Part shown: in pieces, positions 27,600 to 36,717 of the stretch
Layout: each line of letters opens with the position of its first letter
Position numbering within the stretch: position 1 is the first letter of the stretch
DNA from: Pusillimonas sp. MFBS29
GTDB taxonomy: Bacteria; Pseudomonadota; Gammaproteobacteria; Burkholderiales; Burkholderiaceae_B
Length of the DNA: 64,000 nt
Direction: 5' to 3'
NCBI RefSeq assembly: GCF_020687695.1
Contig: NZ_JAJEWL010000010.1
Location: 48,408 to 112,407, forward strand
Notes under the pieces: model-generated
Told to the model about the DNA's origin: nothing
Seen by the model: only the letters and a program-made list of their open reading frames with translations
Database searches by the model: none
Translations under genes and position numbers: made by a program

Positions 27600-28235
27600 G
27601 TGAATCTGCCGCTTGTGTACCTGGCCTCGGCCAGCCCACGCCGCCACGAGATTTTGCTGCAAATGGGCGTTCCGCACGACATACTGCGCGTACCGATGCC
27701 TCCCGGCGAAGATGAGCCGCGCCTGCCCAACGAGCCGCCGCATATCTACGTGCTGCGCACCGCCCGCGAAAAGGCAGTGCGAGCCGTTCAGTGGGTAGAG
27801 GCTGTGGGCGCCACGGCGCTGCCGGCAGACGGCGACGCACTGGACGGCAGCCGGCCGATACTATCGGCCGACACCACCGTCATCCTGGACGATGACATCC
27901 TGGGCAAACCGCTGAATGCTGAAGACGCGTACAGCATGCTGCGCAGGCTGTCTGGTCGCCGCCACGAAGTACGCACCGCGGTGGTTCTGGCGCACGCCGG
28001 CGAGCTGCACGAGGCAGTCTCGATTACCGAAGTACACTTCAAAGCCCTGACCGAATCCGAGATCGCAGCCTACTGCGCTACCGGCGAACCCATGGGCAAG
28101 GCCGGCGCCTACGGCATACAGGGCAAGGCCGGCATGTTCGTAGAACATATCGCCGGCAGCTATACCGGCGTAATGGGATTACCGGTTTATGAGACAGGAC
28201 GGTTGCTGGGGGCTATTGGCGGCCGCGCCGCTTAA
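27600..28235 (+). CDS. maf: Maf-like nucleoside triphosphate pyrophosphatase
   Basis: A 211-residue Maf/YhdE protein that hydrolyses dTTP/UTP or modified nucleotides to monophosphates. The LASASPRRHEIL motif at residues 8-19, the SADTTVILDDDILGKP segment near 90 and the YGIQGKAGMFVEHIAGSYTGVMGLP block are typical. It uses a GTG start at 27600, 10 bp after pyk. The ribonuclease G gene that often follows maf is absent; the next gene is on the other strand. Confidence 0.94.
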   Translation: MNLPLVYLASASPRRHEILLQMGVPHDILRVPMPPGEDEPRLPNEPPHIYVLRTAREKAVRAVQWVEAVGATALPADGDALDGSRPILSADTTVILDDDILGKPLNAEDAYSMLRRLSGRRHEVRTAVVLAHAGELHEAVSITEVHFKALTESEIAAYCATGEPMGKAGAYGIQGKAGMFVEHIAGSYTGVMGLPVYETGRLLGAIGGRAA

Positions 28236-28270
28236 TCAAATACGTTTTAGTTTGACGTCTTGTATTGGAT

Positions 28271-28582
28271 TTACCGGTAAAGGTAGCGCCAATACCATTG
28301 CCTGACTGGCCAGAGCAGTGCGGCTTTATCGCCTCGGCTTCCGGTGACGCTGTCGAGTACCCATACGATGCCCTGCAGCACCGCCCAAACGACCAAGGCC
28401 AAGCCTATTCCAAGAAACAAGGTCAGCCATTCTGCGGAACTTATCTGCCTAACGGAGCTTACGATGCCAATGAGGCTCATGCCTAAAATGGCTATGCCAA
28501 AAAGGGAGGCTCCCGAGACGACAACCCAGCTGAGGGCTGAAATCAGTTTTGCCATATGGGAAATTCCGGTTTTTGCACTCAT
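28271..28582 (-). CDS. Small hypothetical inner-membrane protein
   Basis: A 103-residue protein with two clear hydrophobic helices, about residues 12-42 (LISALSWVVVSGASLFGIAI...) and 52-78 (LTLFLGIGLALVVWAVLQGI), and a basic, aromatic C-terminus. I do not recognise a family. The ATG at 28582 has GGA upstream; an in-frame TTG lies four codons earlier. It stands alone, convergent with maf and downstream of the polysaccharide locus terminator. Confidence 0.55.
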   Translation of the reverse strand: MSAKTGISHMAKLISALSWVVVSGASLFGIAILGMSLIGIVSSVRQISSAEWLTLFLGIGLALVVWAVLQGIVWVLDSVTGSRGDKAALLWPVRQWYWRYLYR

Positions 28583-28784
28583 TTTTGCATCCAAAGCTTA
28601 AAAGGAAACCAATCGAAAATGCAGCGAAAAACACCGATAATACCCATATTATTAGGGTTTTTATATTAAATATCGATTACGGTGTGACCAGTTGAATCTT
28701 GTGTTGTGTATACGAAACGATTCATAACGTAATATTTTAAAACATTATTGCGTTTTGGTCACTAGCCCACATGGAACACCGAAA

Positions 28785-28806
28785 GGGCAAGCCCGAAGGC
28801 TTGCCC
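28785..28806 (-). terminator. UUCG-loop terminator of the polysaccharide locus
   Basis: On the minus strand GGGCAAGCC and its perfect complement form a 9-bp stem closed by a TTCG tetraloop, followed by TTT. It begins 5 bp after the stop codon of the last gene (28811), the end of the long leftward polysaccharide locus. UUCG loops are unusually stable, so this should be an efficient intrinsic terminator. Confidence 0.85.
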
Positions 28807-28810
28807 GGCA

Positions 28811-30877
28811 TTAACTCAGCACCGCCGGCCCGGTCTGCTCCTGGCGCACGCCACCGTGCTCCGTCCTTTGCAGATGTATCCAGTCTACGATGTCTTCGTC
28901 GGGTTTGAAGCCATCGACCAGTTGCAGGAACAGATCGCGCACCTTGGGGTAGTCGTCGTCCTTAACGGCCTGGTGCAGGTCGTCCAGTGCCTGCTTCAGG
29001 GCGTCCCAAGCCAGGCGCTTTTCATTGGCGCGCATGATCATGGGGTGCTCGGTGCGGGTAACGTTGTCGCCGATCAGCAGTTCTTCGTATAGTTTTTCGC
29101 CGGGGCGCAGGCCGGTGTATTCGATGGCGATATCACCGTCGGTATTGTCCTCGTCGCGTACGCTCAGGCCCGACAGCAAGATCATTTTCTCGGCCAGTTC
29201 GGCAATTTTCACGGGCTCGCCCATGTCCAGTACGAAGACGTCGCCACCCTCGCCCATGGAGCCGGCCTGTATGACCAGTTGAGCGGCTTCAGGGATGGTC
29301 ATGAAGTAGCGGGTAATCTTCCTGTGAGTCACGGTTACCGGGCCGCCACGGCGGATTTGCTCGCGAAACAGCGGAATGACCGACCCCGACGAACCCAGCA
29401 CGTTGCCAAAGCGCACCATGGTAAAACGCGTACGGTTGGTCACCGGTTCGTCATCGACATTGCCGTACAAGCGCGGCGCCACTTCAACGGCCAGGGCCTG
29501 CAGCACCAGCTCGGCCAGGCGCTTGGTGCCGCCCATAATGTTGGTGGGGCGTACCGCCTTGTCGGTGGAAATCAGCACGAAATTCTTCACGCCGGCACGC
29601 AGCGCGGACTGGGCCGAATACAGGGTGCCGAAGGTGTTGTTCAATATGCCTTCGGCAATATTGCGCTCGACCATGGGCACGTGCTTGTAGGCGGCGGCGT
29701 GATAAACGGTGTCGACTTTCCAGTTGGACATGACATCGTACAGCCGCCCCTGGTTGCGTATGGAACCCATAACGGGAATCACGCGCAGGTCCAGGCCTTC
29801 GTTGCGCACAAAATTGGCCAGTTCCTGGTGAATGCTGTACAGGCTATATTCCGAATGCTCGAACAGTATCAGTATGCGCGGCGAGGTGCGCACAATCTGG
29901 CGGCACAGTTCCGAACCTATCGAGCCGCCCGCGCCGGTCACCATAACGACTTGATCGCGTATGCAGCGTTCGAACAGGCCCATATCGGGCTTGACGGCGT
30001 CGCGCCCCAGCAGGTCGTCAATATCTACATGACGCAGGTCTTCAACCTGAACGCGGCCGCTGGCCAGGTCCATGAAGCCCGGCACGGTACGAACCTGTAT
30101 GGAATAGTCGGCCAGCATTTCAATGATTTCATTGCGGCGCGCGCGCGAGGCCGAGGGAACAGCCAGCAAGACTTCTTCTGCACCGGTGTCCTTGATGGCG
30201 TACTCGATGCGATCCGGCGAATAAATCGTCAGGCCCGCCATCACGCGCCCGGCCAGCGCAGGGCTGTCGTCAATAAAGCCCACCGGGTACATTTCACGGC
30301 CCAGACGCAAGGCGCTTAGCAGCTGGTTACCTGCCGCACCCGCACCATAGATCAGTACCTTCGGCCTGCAATCGGCCTCGGCCTGCTTGCGTTGACTGGA
30401 AGGCAACGTCAGCAGACTGATGCTTTCCAGGTTGAAAAACTTGCGCATAAAAATGCGCAGTCCACCCACCAGGAACAGACCAAGCAGCCAATAAATAATC
30501 AGTGTGGAGCGCGGCACAACGGCTGGGGGATCACCGTACAGAAAAACAGCCACGCCCAGCAGCATGGTCGATAGCGTAACGGCCCGGCCTATGGCCACCA
30601 GGGCCTGATTGCCGATGTAGCGCATCACGGCCCGGTACAGGCCATAGCGCGTAAATATGGGCAGGCTGATGGCAGGTGCCAGCATGAACAGCCAGGCATG
30701 GCCACTGAAAGGCTCGACCTTTGATGCATCATCCAGCCTGATGTAAAAAGACAGCCACAACGCCAGCCATATCAGGACCAGGTCAACCACCATCTGCAGC
30801 ACGCGCTTTTGCTCGCGCGGCAGCGCCAGCAGGCGCTCGCGTATGGTTATCGCTTGAGGCTGGATATCAGCAGACAT
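28811..30877 (-). CDS. UDP-GlcNAc 4,6-dehydratase, membrane-bound (PglF/WbpM/CapD family)
   Basis: A 688-residue protein: four membrane helices (about residues 27-150), a first Rossmann-like region (KVLIYGAGAAGNQLL near 173) and the catalytic SDR domain with TGAGGSIGSE at 314-323. The active site has the WbpM-type change, methionine (Met448) in place of the usual tyrosine, with Lys452 and the STDKA stretch at 437-441. It converts UDP-GlcNAc to the 4-keto-6-deoxy sugar. A GGGGAAAGAAG site supports the ATG at 30877. Together with the PglE-, PglD- and PglC-like genes of the locus it most likely serves di-N-acetylbacillosamine synthesis. It is the last gene of the locus. Confidence 0.9.
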   Translation of the reverse strand: MSADIQPQAITIRERLLALPREQKRVLQMVVDLVLIWLALWLSFYIRLDDASKVEPFSGHAWLFMLAPAISLPIFTRYGLYRAVMRYIGNQALVAIGRAVTLSTMLLGVAVFLYGDPPAVVPRSTLIIYWLLGLFLVGGLRIFMRKFFNLESISLLTLPSSQRKQAEADCRPKVLIYGAGAAGNQLLSALRLGREMYPVGFIDDSPALAGRVMAGLTIYSPDRIEYAIKDTGAEEVLLAVPSASRARRNEIIEMLADYSIQVRTVPGFMDLASGRVQVEDLRHVDIDDLLGRDAVKPDMGLFERCIRDQVVMVTGAGGSIGSELCRQIVRTSPRILILFEHSEYSLYSIHQELANFVRNEGLDLRVIPVMGSIRNQGRLYDVMSNWKVDTVYHAAAYKHVPMVERNIAEGILNNTFGTLYSAQSALRAGVKNFVLISTDKAVRPTNIMGGTKRLAELVLQALAVEVAPRLYGNVDDEPVTNRTRFTMVRFGNVLGSSGSVIPLFREQIRRGGPVTVTHRKITRYFMTIPEAAQLVIQAGSMGEGGDVFVLDMGEPVKIAELAEKMILLSGLSVRDEDNTDGDIAIEYTGLRPGEKLYEELLIGDNVTRTEHPMIMRANEKRLAWDALKQALDDLHQAVKDDDYPKVRDLFLQLVDGFKPDEDIVDWIHLQRTEHGGVRQEQTGPAVLS

Positions 30878-30915
30878 TCTTCTTTCCCCAGATATCTTTA
30901 CGTTCAAGAGTTCAA

Positions 30916-32094
30916 TTACTGCGCGGCGGCACGTGTCATCACATCGGCCAGCACGGTGCAGGTCTTTTCAATTTCCGCTTCGGTCAGCGTGGGGTGCACC
31001 AGGAACATCAACGACGTTTCACCCAATTCACGCGCAACGGGCAAACGCTGTTCAGGGCGCCAGCCGGTACCGTCAAAGGCCTTTTCCAGATACACTTCAG
31101 AGCACGATCCCGAAAAGCACGGTACGCCTTGGGCACTGATTTCGCCCAGAATGCGGTCGCGGTTCCAGTCGGGCTTAAGCTGATCGGGCTCTACAAATAC
31201 ATAGCATTTATAGGCCGCATGCTGGATATCGTCGGGCACCACGGGCACGCGCAAACCTGCAAAAGCCGATGCCGCCGCCCAGATGCGCCGGGCGTAGTCC
31301 TGGCGTTTGGCCTGCCACTGCGGCATGCGGCGCAGTTGAATGCGCCCGATTGCGCCCTGCACTTCCAGCATGCGCCAGTTGGTGCCAAAGCTTTCGTGCA
31401 ACCAGCGAAAACCGGGGGCATGGTCGCGTTCGTAAACGGCTTCCCAGCTTTTGCCATGGTCTTTATACGACCACATCTTCGACCAGAGCTCGCGGTCGTT
31501 GGTGGTGACCATGCCGCCTTCGCCGCCGGTGGTCATGATTTTGTCCTGGCAGAAAGACCAGGCGCCCACATGGCCGATAGAACCCACCGGCCGGCCCTTA
31601 TAGCGCGCGCCATGGGCCTGGGCGCAATCCTCTATGACGAACAGATTGCGTTCGGCGGCCAGCGCCATAATGGGGTCCATATCGCAAGGCCAGCCCGCCA
31701 GGTGCACGCAAATCACGGCCCGCGTGCGCGGTGTGACCACGTCGGCTATGGTCTGCGCCGTAATGTTCTGCGTATCGCGGTCCACCTCGGCAAAAACAGG
31801 CACGGCACCGGCATTGATAATGCTGGATACCGAAGCCAGGAAGGTGCGCGGCGTAACCACTACCTCGTCGCCGGCGCCCAGGCCCAGGGCCTGCAAGGCG
31901 GCATCCAGGGCCAGGGTGCCGTTGGCCAGGGCCACGGCGTATTCCGTACCCGACCAGGCCGCAAATTCTTTTTCGAACTGGCGGCATTCCTGTCCCGTCC
32001 AGTAATTCACTTTATTGGAAAGAATGACATCACGCGCCGCATCGGCTTCTTCCGATGTGAACGAGGGCCAAGGTGAAAAAGGAGTATTCAGCAT
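30916..32094 (-). CDS. DegT/DnrJ/EryC1 sugar aminotransferase (PglE-like)
   Basis: A 392-residue PLP aminotransferase of the nucleotide-sugar type. The Schiff-base Lys185 lies in FCQDKIMTTGGEGG, and FVIEDCAQAHGA (near 155) holds the PLP-ring aspartate. It would aminate C4 of the 4-keto sugar made by the neighbouring 4,6-dehydratase, with glutamate as donor. The direct neighbour is that dehydratase (38 bp), so a UDP-4-amino-sugar product is well supported; the identification as bacillosamine rests on PglC- and PglD-like genes 7 kb upstream. An alternative is another 4-amino-4,6-dideoxy sugar. Confidence 0.85.
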   Translation of the reverse strand: MLNTPFSPWPSFTSEEADAARDVILSNKVNYWTGQECRQFEKEFAAWSGTEYAVALANGTLALDAALQALGLGAGDEVVVTPRTFLASVSSIINAGAVPVFAEVDRDTQNITAQTIADVVTPRTRAVICVHLAGWPCDMDPIMALAAERNLFVIEDCAQAHGARYKGRPVGSIGHVGAWSFCQDKIMTTGGEGGMVTTNDRELWSKMWSYKDHGKSWEAVYERDHAPGFRWLHESFGTNWRMLEVQGAIGRIQLRRMPQWQAKRQDYARRIWAAASAFAGLRVPVVPDDIQHAAYKCYVFVEPDQLKPDWNRDRILGEISAQGVPCFSGSCSEVYLEKAFDGTGWRPEQRLPVARELGETSLMFLVHPTLTEAEIEKTCTVLADVMTRAAAQ

Positions 32095-32108
32095 TGCAAG
32101 GCTTCTTC

Positions 32109-34337
32109 TTATTTATACGAGTAGTAGTATTGATAGGATGCGCCGTAGCCCAGGCGATAGCGCCTCACACCGTTGAAAATCACTCCCTTCAAGGGGCCAT
32201 CCACGCCCGCGTTGCGCAGCTTGGTCATGGAGTCGCGAATTTCGGCCATGGTGCTGTGCTCGGCGCGTACCACCATAAAGGCGGCGTCTACATGCCGCAT
32301 CAGGGCCAGTGTGTCTGCCACCGGCAGCAACGGCGCGGTATCGGCAATAACCAGGTCGTAGTCGCCTTCCAGCTGCTTCAGCAACTGCTCCAGCGCAGGC
32401 GTCAGCAACAGCTCGCCCGGATTGGGCGGTACCGTGCCGGCCGGCAAAACCGTCAGGCCGTCATTCACCTTGACCAGCGCATCGGCCAGCGGCACACTGC
32501 CAGACAACACGTCGGACAAGCCCTTGCGCTTGCGCTCATAGCCAAAGTATTCATGCAGGCGGCCACGACGCAGGTCCACGTCCAGCAACACCACCCGCTG
32601 CCCGGCTGATGCCAGCACCGCCGCCAGATTGGCCGACACAAAGCTTTTGCCCACCCCGGCGGTGGCGCCGGTAATGGCGATGGCCTTGCCCTTGGTGCCC
32701 ATCATGGCAAACGACAAGCCGGTGCGCAGCGAACGCAGGCTTTCCACGGCCGGGTCTTCGGGGTTGGCTATGGCCAGCACATGCTTGTTGTTCTTGCCAT
32801 TGCCCCGCCCCGGCAAGGCAATGCGAAAGCCCTTCTGAACTTGCGATTCGGGCACGCTCACGTAAGTGCTCAAGCCCAGGCGCTGCTCTATCTGCTCGGC
32901 GCGCTGAACCGAAGGCCGCAAGAAGCGGCGCAAGAACGCAGCGATCACACCCAGCATCAGGCCCAGCATCGCAGCCACAACTACTATCAGTGCCCGCTTG
33001 GGTTTGATCGGCCTTTCCGCCACCACGGCAAAGTCAATAATGCGCACATTGCCTATGGTGCCGGCTTCGGCCACGCGCAGTTCCTGGGCATTGTTCAGCA
33101 AGGAAATATACAACTGGGTATTAACCTCTGCATCGCGCTGCAGGCGCAGCAGGTCGCGCTGGGCTTCGGGCAGCTTGTCTATGTTCAGGCCCAGCTTGGC
33201 GCTGGCATCTTGCACCGCCGCCAATTGCTGGGCAATGGCCTTGAGCATGGGGTGTTCGGGCTTGTAGCGCTCACGCAGTTCGTCGCGCTTAAGCTCCAGC
33301 TCCAGCCTGCGGTTTTCCAGCTCTATGGCCTGCTCCAGCAAACCCTGAGTCTCTTCCGGAATACTGATGGTTCCGCTAGTCGTGCGGAACTGGCTAAGTT
33401 CTTCTTCTTTGCCCTCTACATTTTGCTTGAGTTCCGGCAGTTGCTTTTCCAGAAAGGCCAGGCTGCTGCGGGCTTCGGCGCTGCGCCGCTCCACGTTCTG
33501 TTCCAGGTAGGCGCGCGCCACGGCATTGACAAAGTCGGTGGCAAATTGCCGGTCGTCGCTTTCGAAACCCAGCCGTATCACCTGGCTTTGCTTGCCGGCT
33601 TCGGACACCTGCAGCCCGGCACGCAGGGACTCATACAGCAGCACGGGCGAAGCCTGCCGCACCAGGAAGCGCGTGCCGGCCCGGCCCGTTAAGGACTTGA
33701 CCGCCAGATAGGCATCTTCGCCGCCTATCTTGAAGTGCAGGCGCTGGCCCAGGCGGGCACCTTGCAGCAGCACCTGGTCGTCATCATCCATCAGGTTGAA
33801 GCCGTCGGCCGTGATTTCCAGGAAGAAATCCTGGCCCCAGGCCCGGCGCGGCAAAGCCAGCTCGGCCAGCTCCAGGCGCTCGCCGCCCCAGGCATAGCTG
33901 CCCAGGCCCCATAAGGGTTCGGCCAGCTCGGCCGAACCGGCCTCGTGGCGGCGTGCCATCCAGGAACCAATCAGTGGAAAGTGATTATCCACCTGCACCG
34001 TTACGGCAGCGCCGGTGGTTTCTATGGCTTTCAGCAGCACCTCGCGCGAGCGCAAGATTTCTATTTCGCCAGAAATACTGCTTTGCTGCACGCCAAAGGC
34101 TTCCGACAACTGCGACAGGCCAGCCAGCCCGGCGCCGCCTTTCTGGTCTTCTACCTGAATCAGCGCATCGGCCTTGTAGATCGGCGTGGCCAAAATGGCA
34201 TAGGCCAGCCCCAGAGCCAATACCACCGCAAAGGTAATAACAATTAACCATACATTTTGCAGCAACACATTGAACAGCTCAGCCAGGCTGATTTCCTGTT
34301 CGTCGTTATTCTGCAGCGCTTTATCCGCAACCGTCAT
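32109..34337 (-). CDS. wzc: Polysaccharide co-polymerase / BY-kinase (Wzc)
   Basis: A 742-residue inner-membrane protein that controls chain length and export. It has a Wzz domain with two membrane helices (about 29-50 and 448-468), a long periplasmic coiled-coil region (280-400) and a cytoplasmic bacterial tyrosine kinase: Walker A GATAGVGKS at 557-565, Walker A' VVLLDVDLRRG near 582-592 and Walker B VIADTAPLL. The C-terminal tail is a tyrosine cluster (residues 727, 731, 735, 737, 738, 739, 741), the site of autophosphorylation. The cognate phosphatase Wzb and outer-membrane channel Wza are encoded just upstream on the same strand. The order wzb-wza-wzc differs from the wza-wzb-wzc order of Escherichia coli. 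Confidence 0.95.
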   Translation of the reverse strand: MTVADKALQNNDEQEISLAELFNVLLQNVWLIVITFAVVLALGLAYAILATPIYKADALIQVEDQKGGAGLAGLSQLSEAFGVQQSSISGEIEILRSREVLLKAIETTGAAVTVQVDNHFPLIGSWMARRHEAGSAELAEPLWGLGSYAWGGERLELAELALPRRAWGQDFFLEITADGFNLMDDDDQVLLQGARLGQRLHFKIGGEDAYLAVKSLTGRAGTRFLVRQASPVLLYESLRAGLQVSEAGKQSQVIRLGFESDDRQFATDFVNAVARAYLEQNVERRSAEARSSLAFLEKQLPELKQNVEGKEEELSQFRTTSGTISIPEETQGLLEQAIELENRRLELELKRDELRERYKPEHPMLKAIAQQLAAVQDASAKLGLNIDKLPEAQRDLLRLQRDAEVNTQLYISLLNNAQELRVAEAGTIGNVRIIDFAVVAERPIKPKRALIVVVAAMLGLMLGVIAAFLRRFLRPSVQRAEQIEQRLGLSTYVSVPESQVQKGFRIALPGRGNGKNNKHVLAIANPEDPAVESLRSLRTGLSFAMMGTKGKAIAITGATAGVGKSFVSANLAAVLASAGQRVVLLDVDLRRGRLHEYFGYERKRKGLSDVLSGSVPLADALVKVNDGLTVLPAGTVPPNPGELLLTPALEQLLKQLEGDYDLVIADTAPLLPVADTLALMRHVDAAFMVVRAEHSTMAEIRDSMTKLRNAGVDGPLKGVIFNGVRRYRLGYGASYQYYYSYK

Positions 34338-34367
34338 AGCGTTTTTTATTCCCGATTTATCAAGGTA

Positions 34368-35519
34368 TTAGTTAGTGGCGTTTACGCCCTGGAACAGCGA
34401 ACTGGCCGTGGGCAGAATCTGGTTGATCACGCGAGACCAGCGCGTAACCGCAGCCGGGTCAACGAACACCACATCGCGCGGCTGCATCACGAAGCTGTCG
34501 GCCAGCATCAGCGCCGCGGGGTTGCTGGCATTCAAGTGCCAGATTTCCGGCCGGCCGGAATCGACCGAGCGCATAACGTAAACCTGGCTGGCGCGCGACG
34601 TGACGGGGTTCAAGCCACCCGAATCACCCAGTGCATCGGCCAGGGTGTAGCGGCCCCAGGGCAGCATGCGCGCCTCGGGTTTCATGACCTCGCCCAGCAC
34701 GAATATCTTGCCCTGGTTGCGCTCGGGCACATTCAGAATATCGCCGTCCTGCAGCAGCACGTTCTGGCTTAAATCGCCCTTGTAATACAGGGCGTACAAG
34801 TCAAGATTGCGCACCACGCCGTCGCGGTTCAACACCACGTTGGAAAGATCAGCCTCTTCGGTCAGGCCGCCCACCTGGGTCAGCAGGCTGGTAACGTACA
34901 GGGGTTCGTCGGTCAGGGGCACGGGGCCGGGCTTATCGACCTGGCCCACCACAAAGGCCTTCTGGCTGCGATACTGCAGCACCGATACATCCACCTGGGG
35001 TTCGGTCAAATACTCGGTAAGGCGGTTGGTCAGCTCGCGGCGAATATCTGATGTAGTACGGCCCGCAGCCTTGACCCGGCCCGCGTACGGGTAAAAGAAG
35101 TAGCCGTCGCTTTTAACCGTCAGGCCTGCCAGATCGCTGCTAAGCTGCCCGGCGGGGTTATTCAATTCCGGGTGATTCCAAACCGTCACCATCAGCACAT
35201 CGTTGGGCGCAATCCGGTAGCTATAAGCCGTGTTCCTGGGGCGCAGCTCAGCCGCATCGCGCCGCGCCAGAGCAATATCGGCTTCGGCACGCTGTTCGCT
35301 AAGCAGGCGATGCACGGTTTCCGGCGTAATGCTGTGAATGTCGGCCCGGGCCCGCACATCGGCCTCGCTCATTTCAGGCTGGCGCTCGTTGTTGTTGGGC
35401 GTTACCCCCAAATACATGCCCGTGCAGCCAGACAGCACAAGGCTTGCTGCCGCCACCAGCGCAAAGCGCCCCAAGTTTGTGTTCATGATAGTCGCCATAG
35501 TCTTTAATTTTTTAAGCAT
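34368..35519 (-). CDS. wza: Outer-membrane polysaccharide export lipoprotein (Wza)
   Basis: A 383-residue lipoprotein that forms the octameric outer-membrane exit channel. The lipobox LVLSGC is at about residues 27-32 and the GMYLGVTP start of the mature protein follows. The Poly_export domain (RIAPNDVLMVTVWNHPELN) and SLBB repeats (FVVGQVDKPGPVPL; FVLGEVMKPEARML) are in order. The first ATG at 35519 shares its A with the TGA of wzb (TGATG), which argues for that start and for coupled translation; ATGs at residues 8 and 12 are alternatives with weak ribosome-binding sites. Confidence 0.94.
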   Translation of the reverse strand: MLKKLKTMATIMNTNLGRFALVAAASLVLSGCTGMYLGVTPNNNERQPEMSEADVRARADIHSITPETVHRLLSEQRAEADIALARRDAAELRPRNTAYSYRIAPNDVLMVTVWNHPELNNPAGQLSSDLAGLTVKSDGYFFYPYAGRVKAAGRTTSDIRRELTNRLTEYLTEPQVDVSVLQYRSQKAFVVGQVDKPGPVPLTDEPLYVTSLLTQVGGLTEEADLSNVVLNRDGVVRNLDLYALYYKGDLSQNVLLQDGDILNVPERNQGKIFVLGEVMKPEARMLPWGRYTLADALGDSGGLNPVTSRASQVYVMRSVDSGRPEIWHLNASNPAALMLADSFVMQPRDVVFVDPAAVTRWSRVINQILPTASSLFQGVNATN

Positions 35520-36013
35520 CAGGAATGGGATGGAGCAGGCAGCAGTCCGGCCTGCAACATATGGTCTATCCAGGCCGAACAGCCCTGGTCGATTTGATCG
35601 AATACCTGCTCGAAAGCGGGCAAGGGCTCATGCAAGGGGTCGGCAATTTCCCGCCCCTGCCAATGGCCCAGCAAAAACGTTTTGCCGCTCGCAAACGGGT
35701 AGCGCCGCAGCACGGTATGGCGATGGTGGTTTTCCATGACCAGCAGCACGGTTGCGTGCTTCAATGCCGCAGACACACAAGCCTCCGATCGTTTATCGGC
35801 TGCGATGGGAATGCCGCGATCGTGATTCACCTGCAGGGCAAATTTATGGGGAGTACGGCCTACGGGCGCATCCAGCCCGCAGGAAGCCACCTGGGCCTGC
35901 ACACCACGTAGGGCCAGCTGATATCGCAATACCGCCTCGGCCATGGGGCTGCGGCATATATTGCCCGTACACGCCACCATCAGCAAAGGGCCTTGAGTAT
36001 TCCGCGTGTTCAT
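35519..36013 (-). CDS. wzb: Low-molecular-weight protein tyrosine phosphatase (Wzb)
   Basis: A 164-residue phosphatase that dephosphorylates the Wzc tyrosine tail. The P-loop CTGNICRSP (C-x5-R-S) lies at residues 14-22 and the general-acid aspartate is in IADPLHEP near 124. Its ATG overlaps the stop of the upstream MORN-repeat gene (ATGA), and its stop overlaps the start of wza (TGATG). It is therefore sandwiched in a coupled block yjbH-MORN-wzb-wza. The cysteine and arginine are both intact. Confidence 0.93.
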   Translation of the reverse strand: MNTRNTQGPLLMVACTGNICRSPMAEAVLRYQLALRGVQAQVASCGLDAPVGRTPHKFALQVNHDRGIPIAADKRSEACVSAALKHATVLLVMENHHRHTVLRRYPFASGKTFLLGHWQGREIADPLHEPLPAFEQVFDQIDQGCSAWIDHMLQAGLLPAPSHS

Positions 36014-36717
36014 TGCGCACACACCATCCATTCAGTCATAACGTCCCAACGCGGGTTCACCGTTAGCGCGCTGCGCCGCAAGACTTCAGGCGTTTCCACC
36101 AGCACCTGTATGCGCTCGTCTTGCACGGCCACCACCCGGCCCCTGGCGATGTTCCTGGGCGAGGCGCCATCGGTCAGTGTGGAACATAGCTCGGCCCCCA
36201 CCTGCCCCAGTACAGGGGCCAGGGCCTCGAAAGTGCGCTTGCGCCGCACCATCATGGGTGACGCCAGGGTATCGGTTTGACCCATATTCCAGTCGCCCGT
36301 AAAGGCCTCGCCCGTGGGATACACCAAATATGATCCACGACCATGGCGCTGGTCGTGATCCCACTGACCCACGTATTTATCGCCACGCCAGGGGGAATGT
36401 TCGCCGTATTCATACACGCCCTGGCCATGGCGGTAGCCTTGCAGCCACTCGCCCGCATACGCGTCGCCGTTGGCATACAGCTTTACGCCATAGCCAGATG
36501 CCGCACCGGCATCAAAACCACCCTGGTAGAAAGCGCCGTTGGCGCCGCGTGCCACACCCTGGCCCTGGGCCAAGCCGTTTAGGCAATCGCCTTCGTAAGA
36601 CGTTTGCAGCTCTGGATCGAGCACCTTGCAGTCCGGTGCGGCATAGGCCAGGCCGGCAAACATCAGACCCACCATGCCCCAGACGCACAGGTTTTTTCGG
36701 CTGATTGGTTTCGTCAT
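36010..36717 (-). CDS. Secreted MORN-repeat protein
   Basis: A 235-residue exported protein. The signal peptide is about residues 1-27 (GMVGLMFAGLAYA-APD). It is followed by at least four or five MORN repeats between residues 38 and 145 (patterns such as YEGDCLNGLAQGQGV, YAGEWLQGYRHGQGVYEY, YVGQWDHDQRHGRGSYLVY, FTGDWNMGQ), then a non-repeat C-terminal domain of 85 residues. MORN repeats form extended beta-hairpin surfaces that bind lipids or proteins. It overlaps yjbH upstream and wzb downstream by 4 bp each, so its expression is locked to the export machinery. It occupies the position where yjbF/yjbG (gfcB/gfcC) would be expected next to yjbH. The function is not known. Confidence 0.8.
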   Translation of the reverse strand: MTKPISRKNLCVWGMVGLMFAGLAYAAPDCKVLDPELQTSYEGDCLNGLAQGQGVARGANGAFYQGGFDAGAASGYGVKLYANGDAYAGEWLQGYRHGQGVYEYGEHSPWRGDKYVGQWDHDQRHGRGSYLVYPTGEAFTGDWNMGQTDTLASPMMVRRKRTFEALAPVLGQVGAELCSTLTDGASPRNIARGRVVAVQDERIQVLVETPEVLRRSALTVNPRWDVMTEWMVCAQ

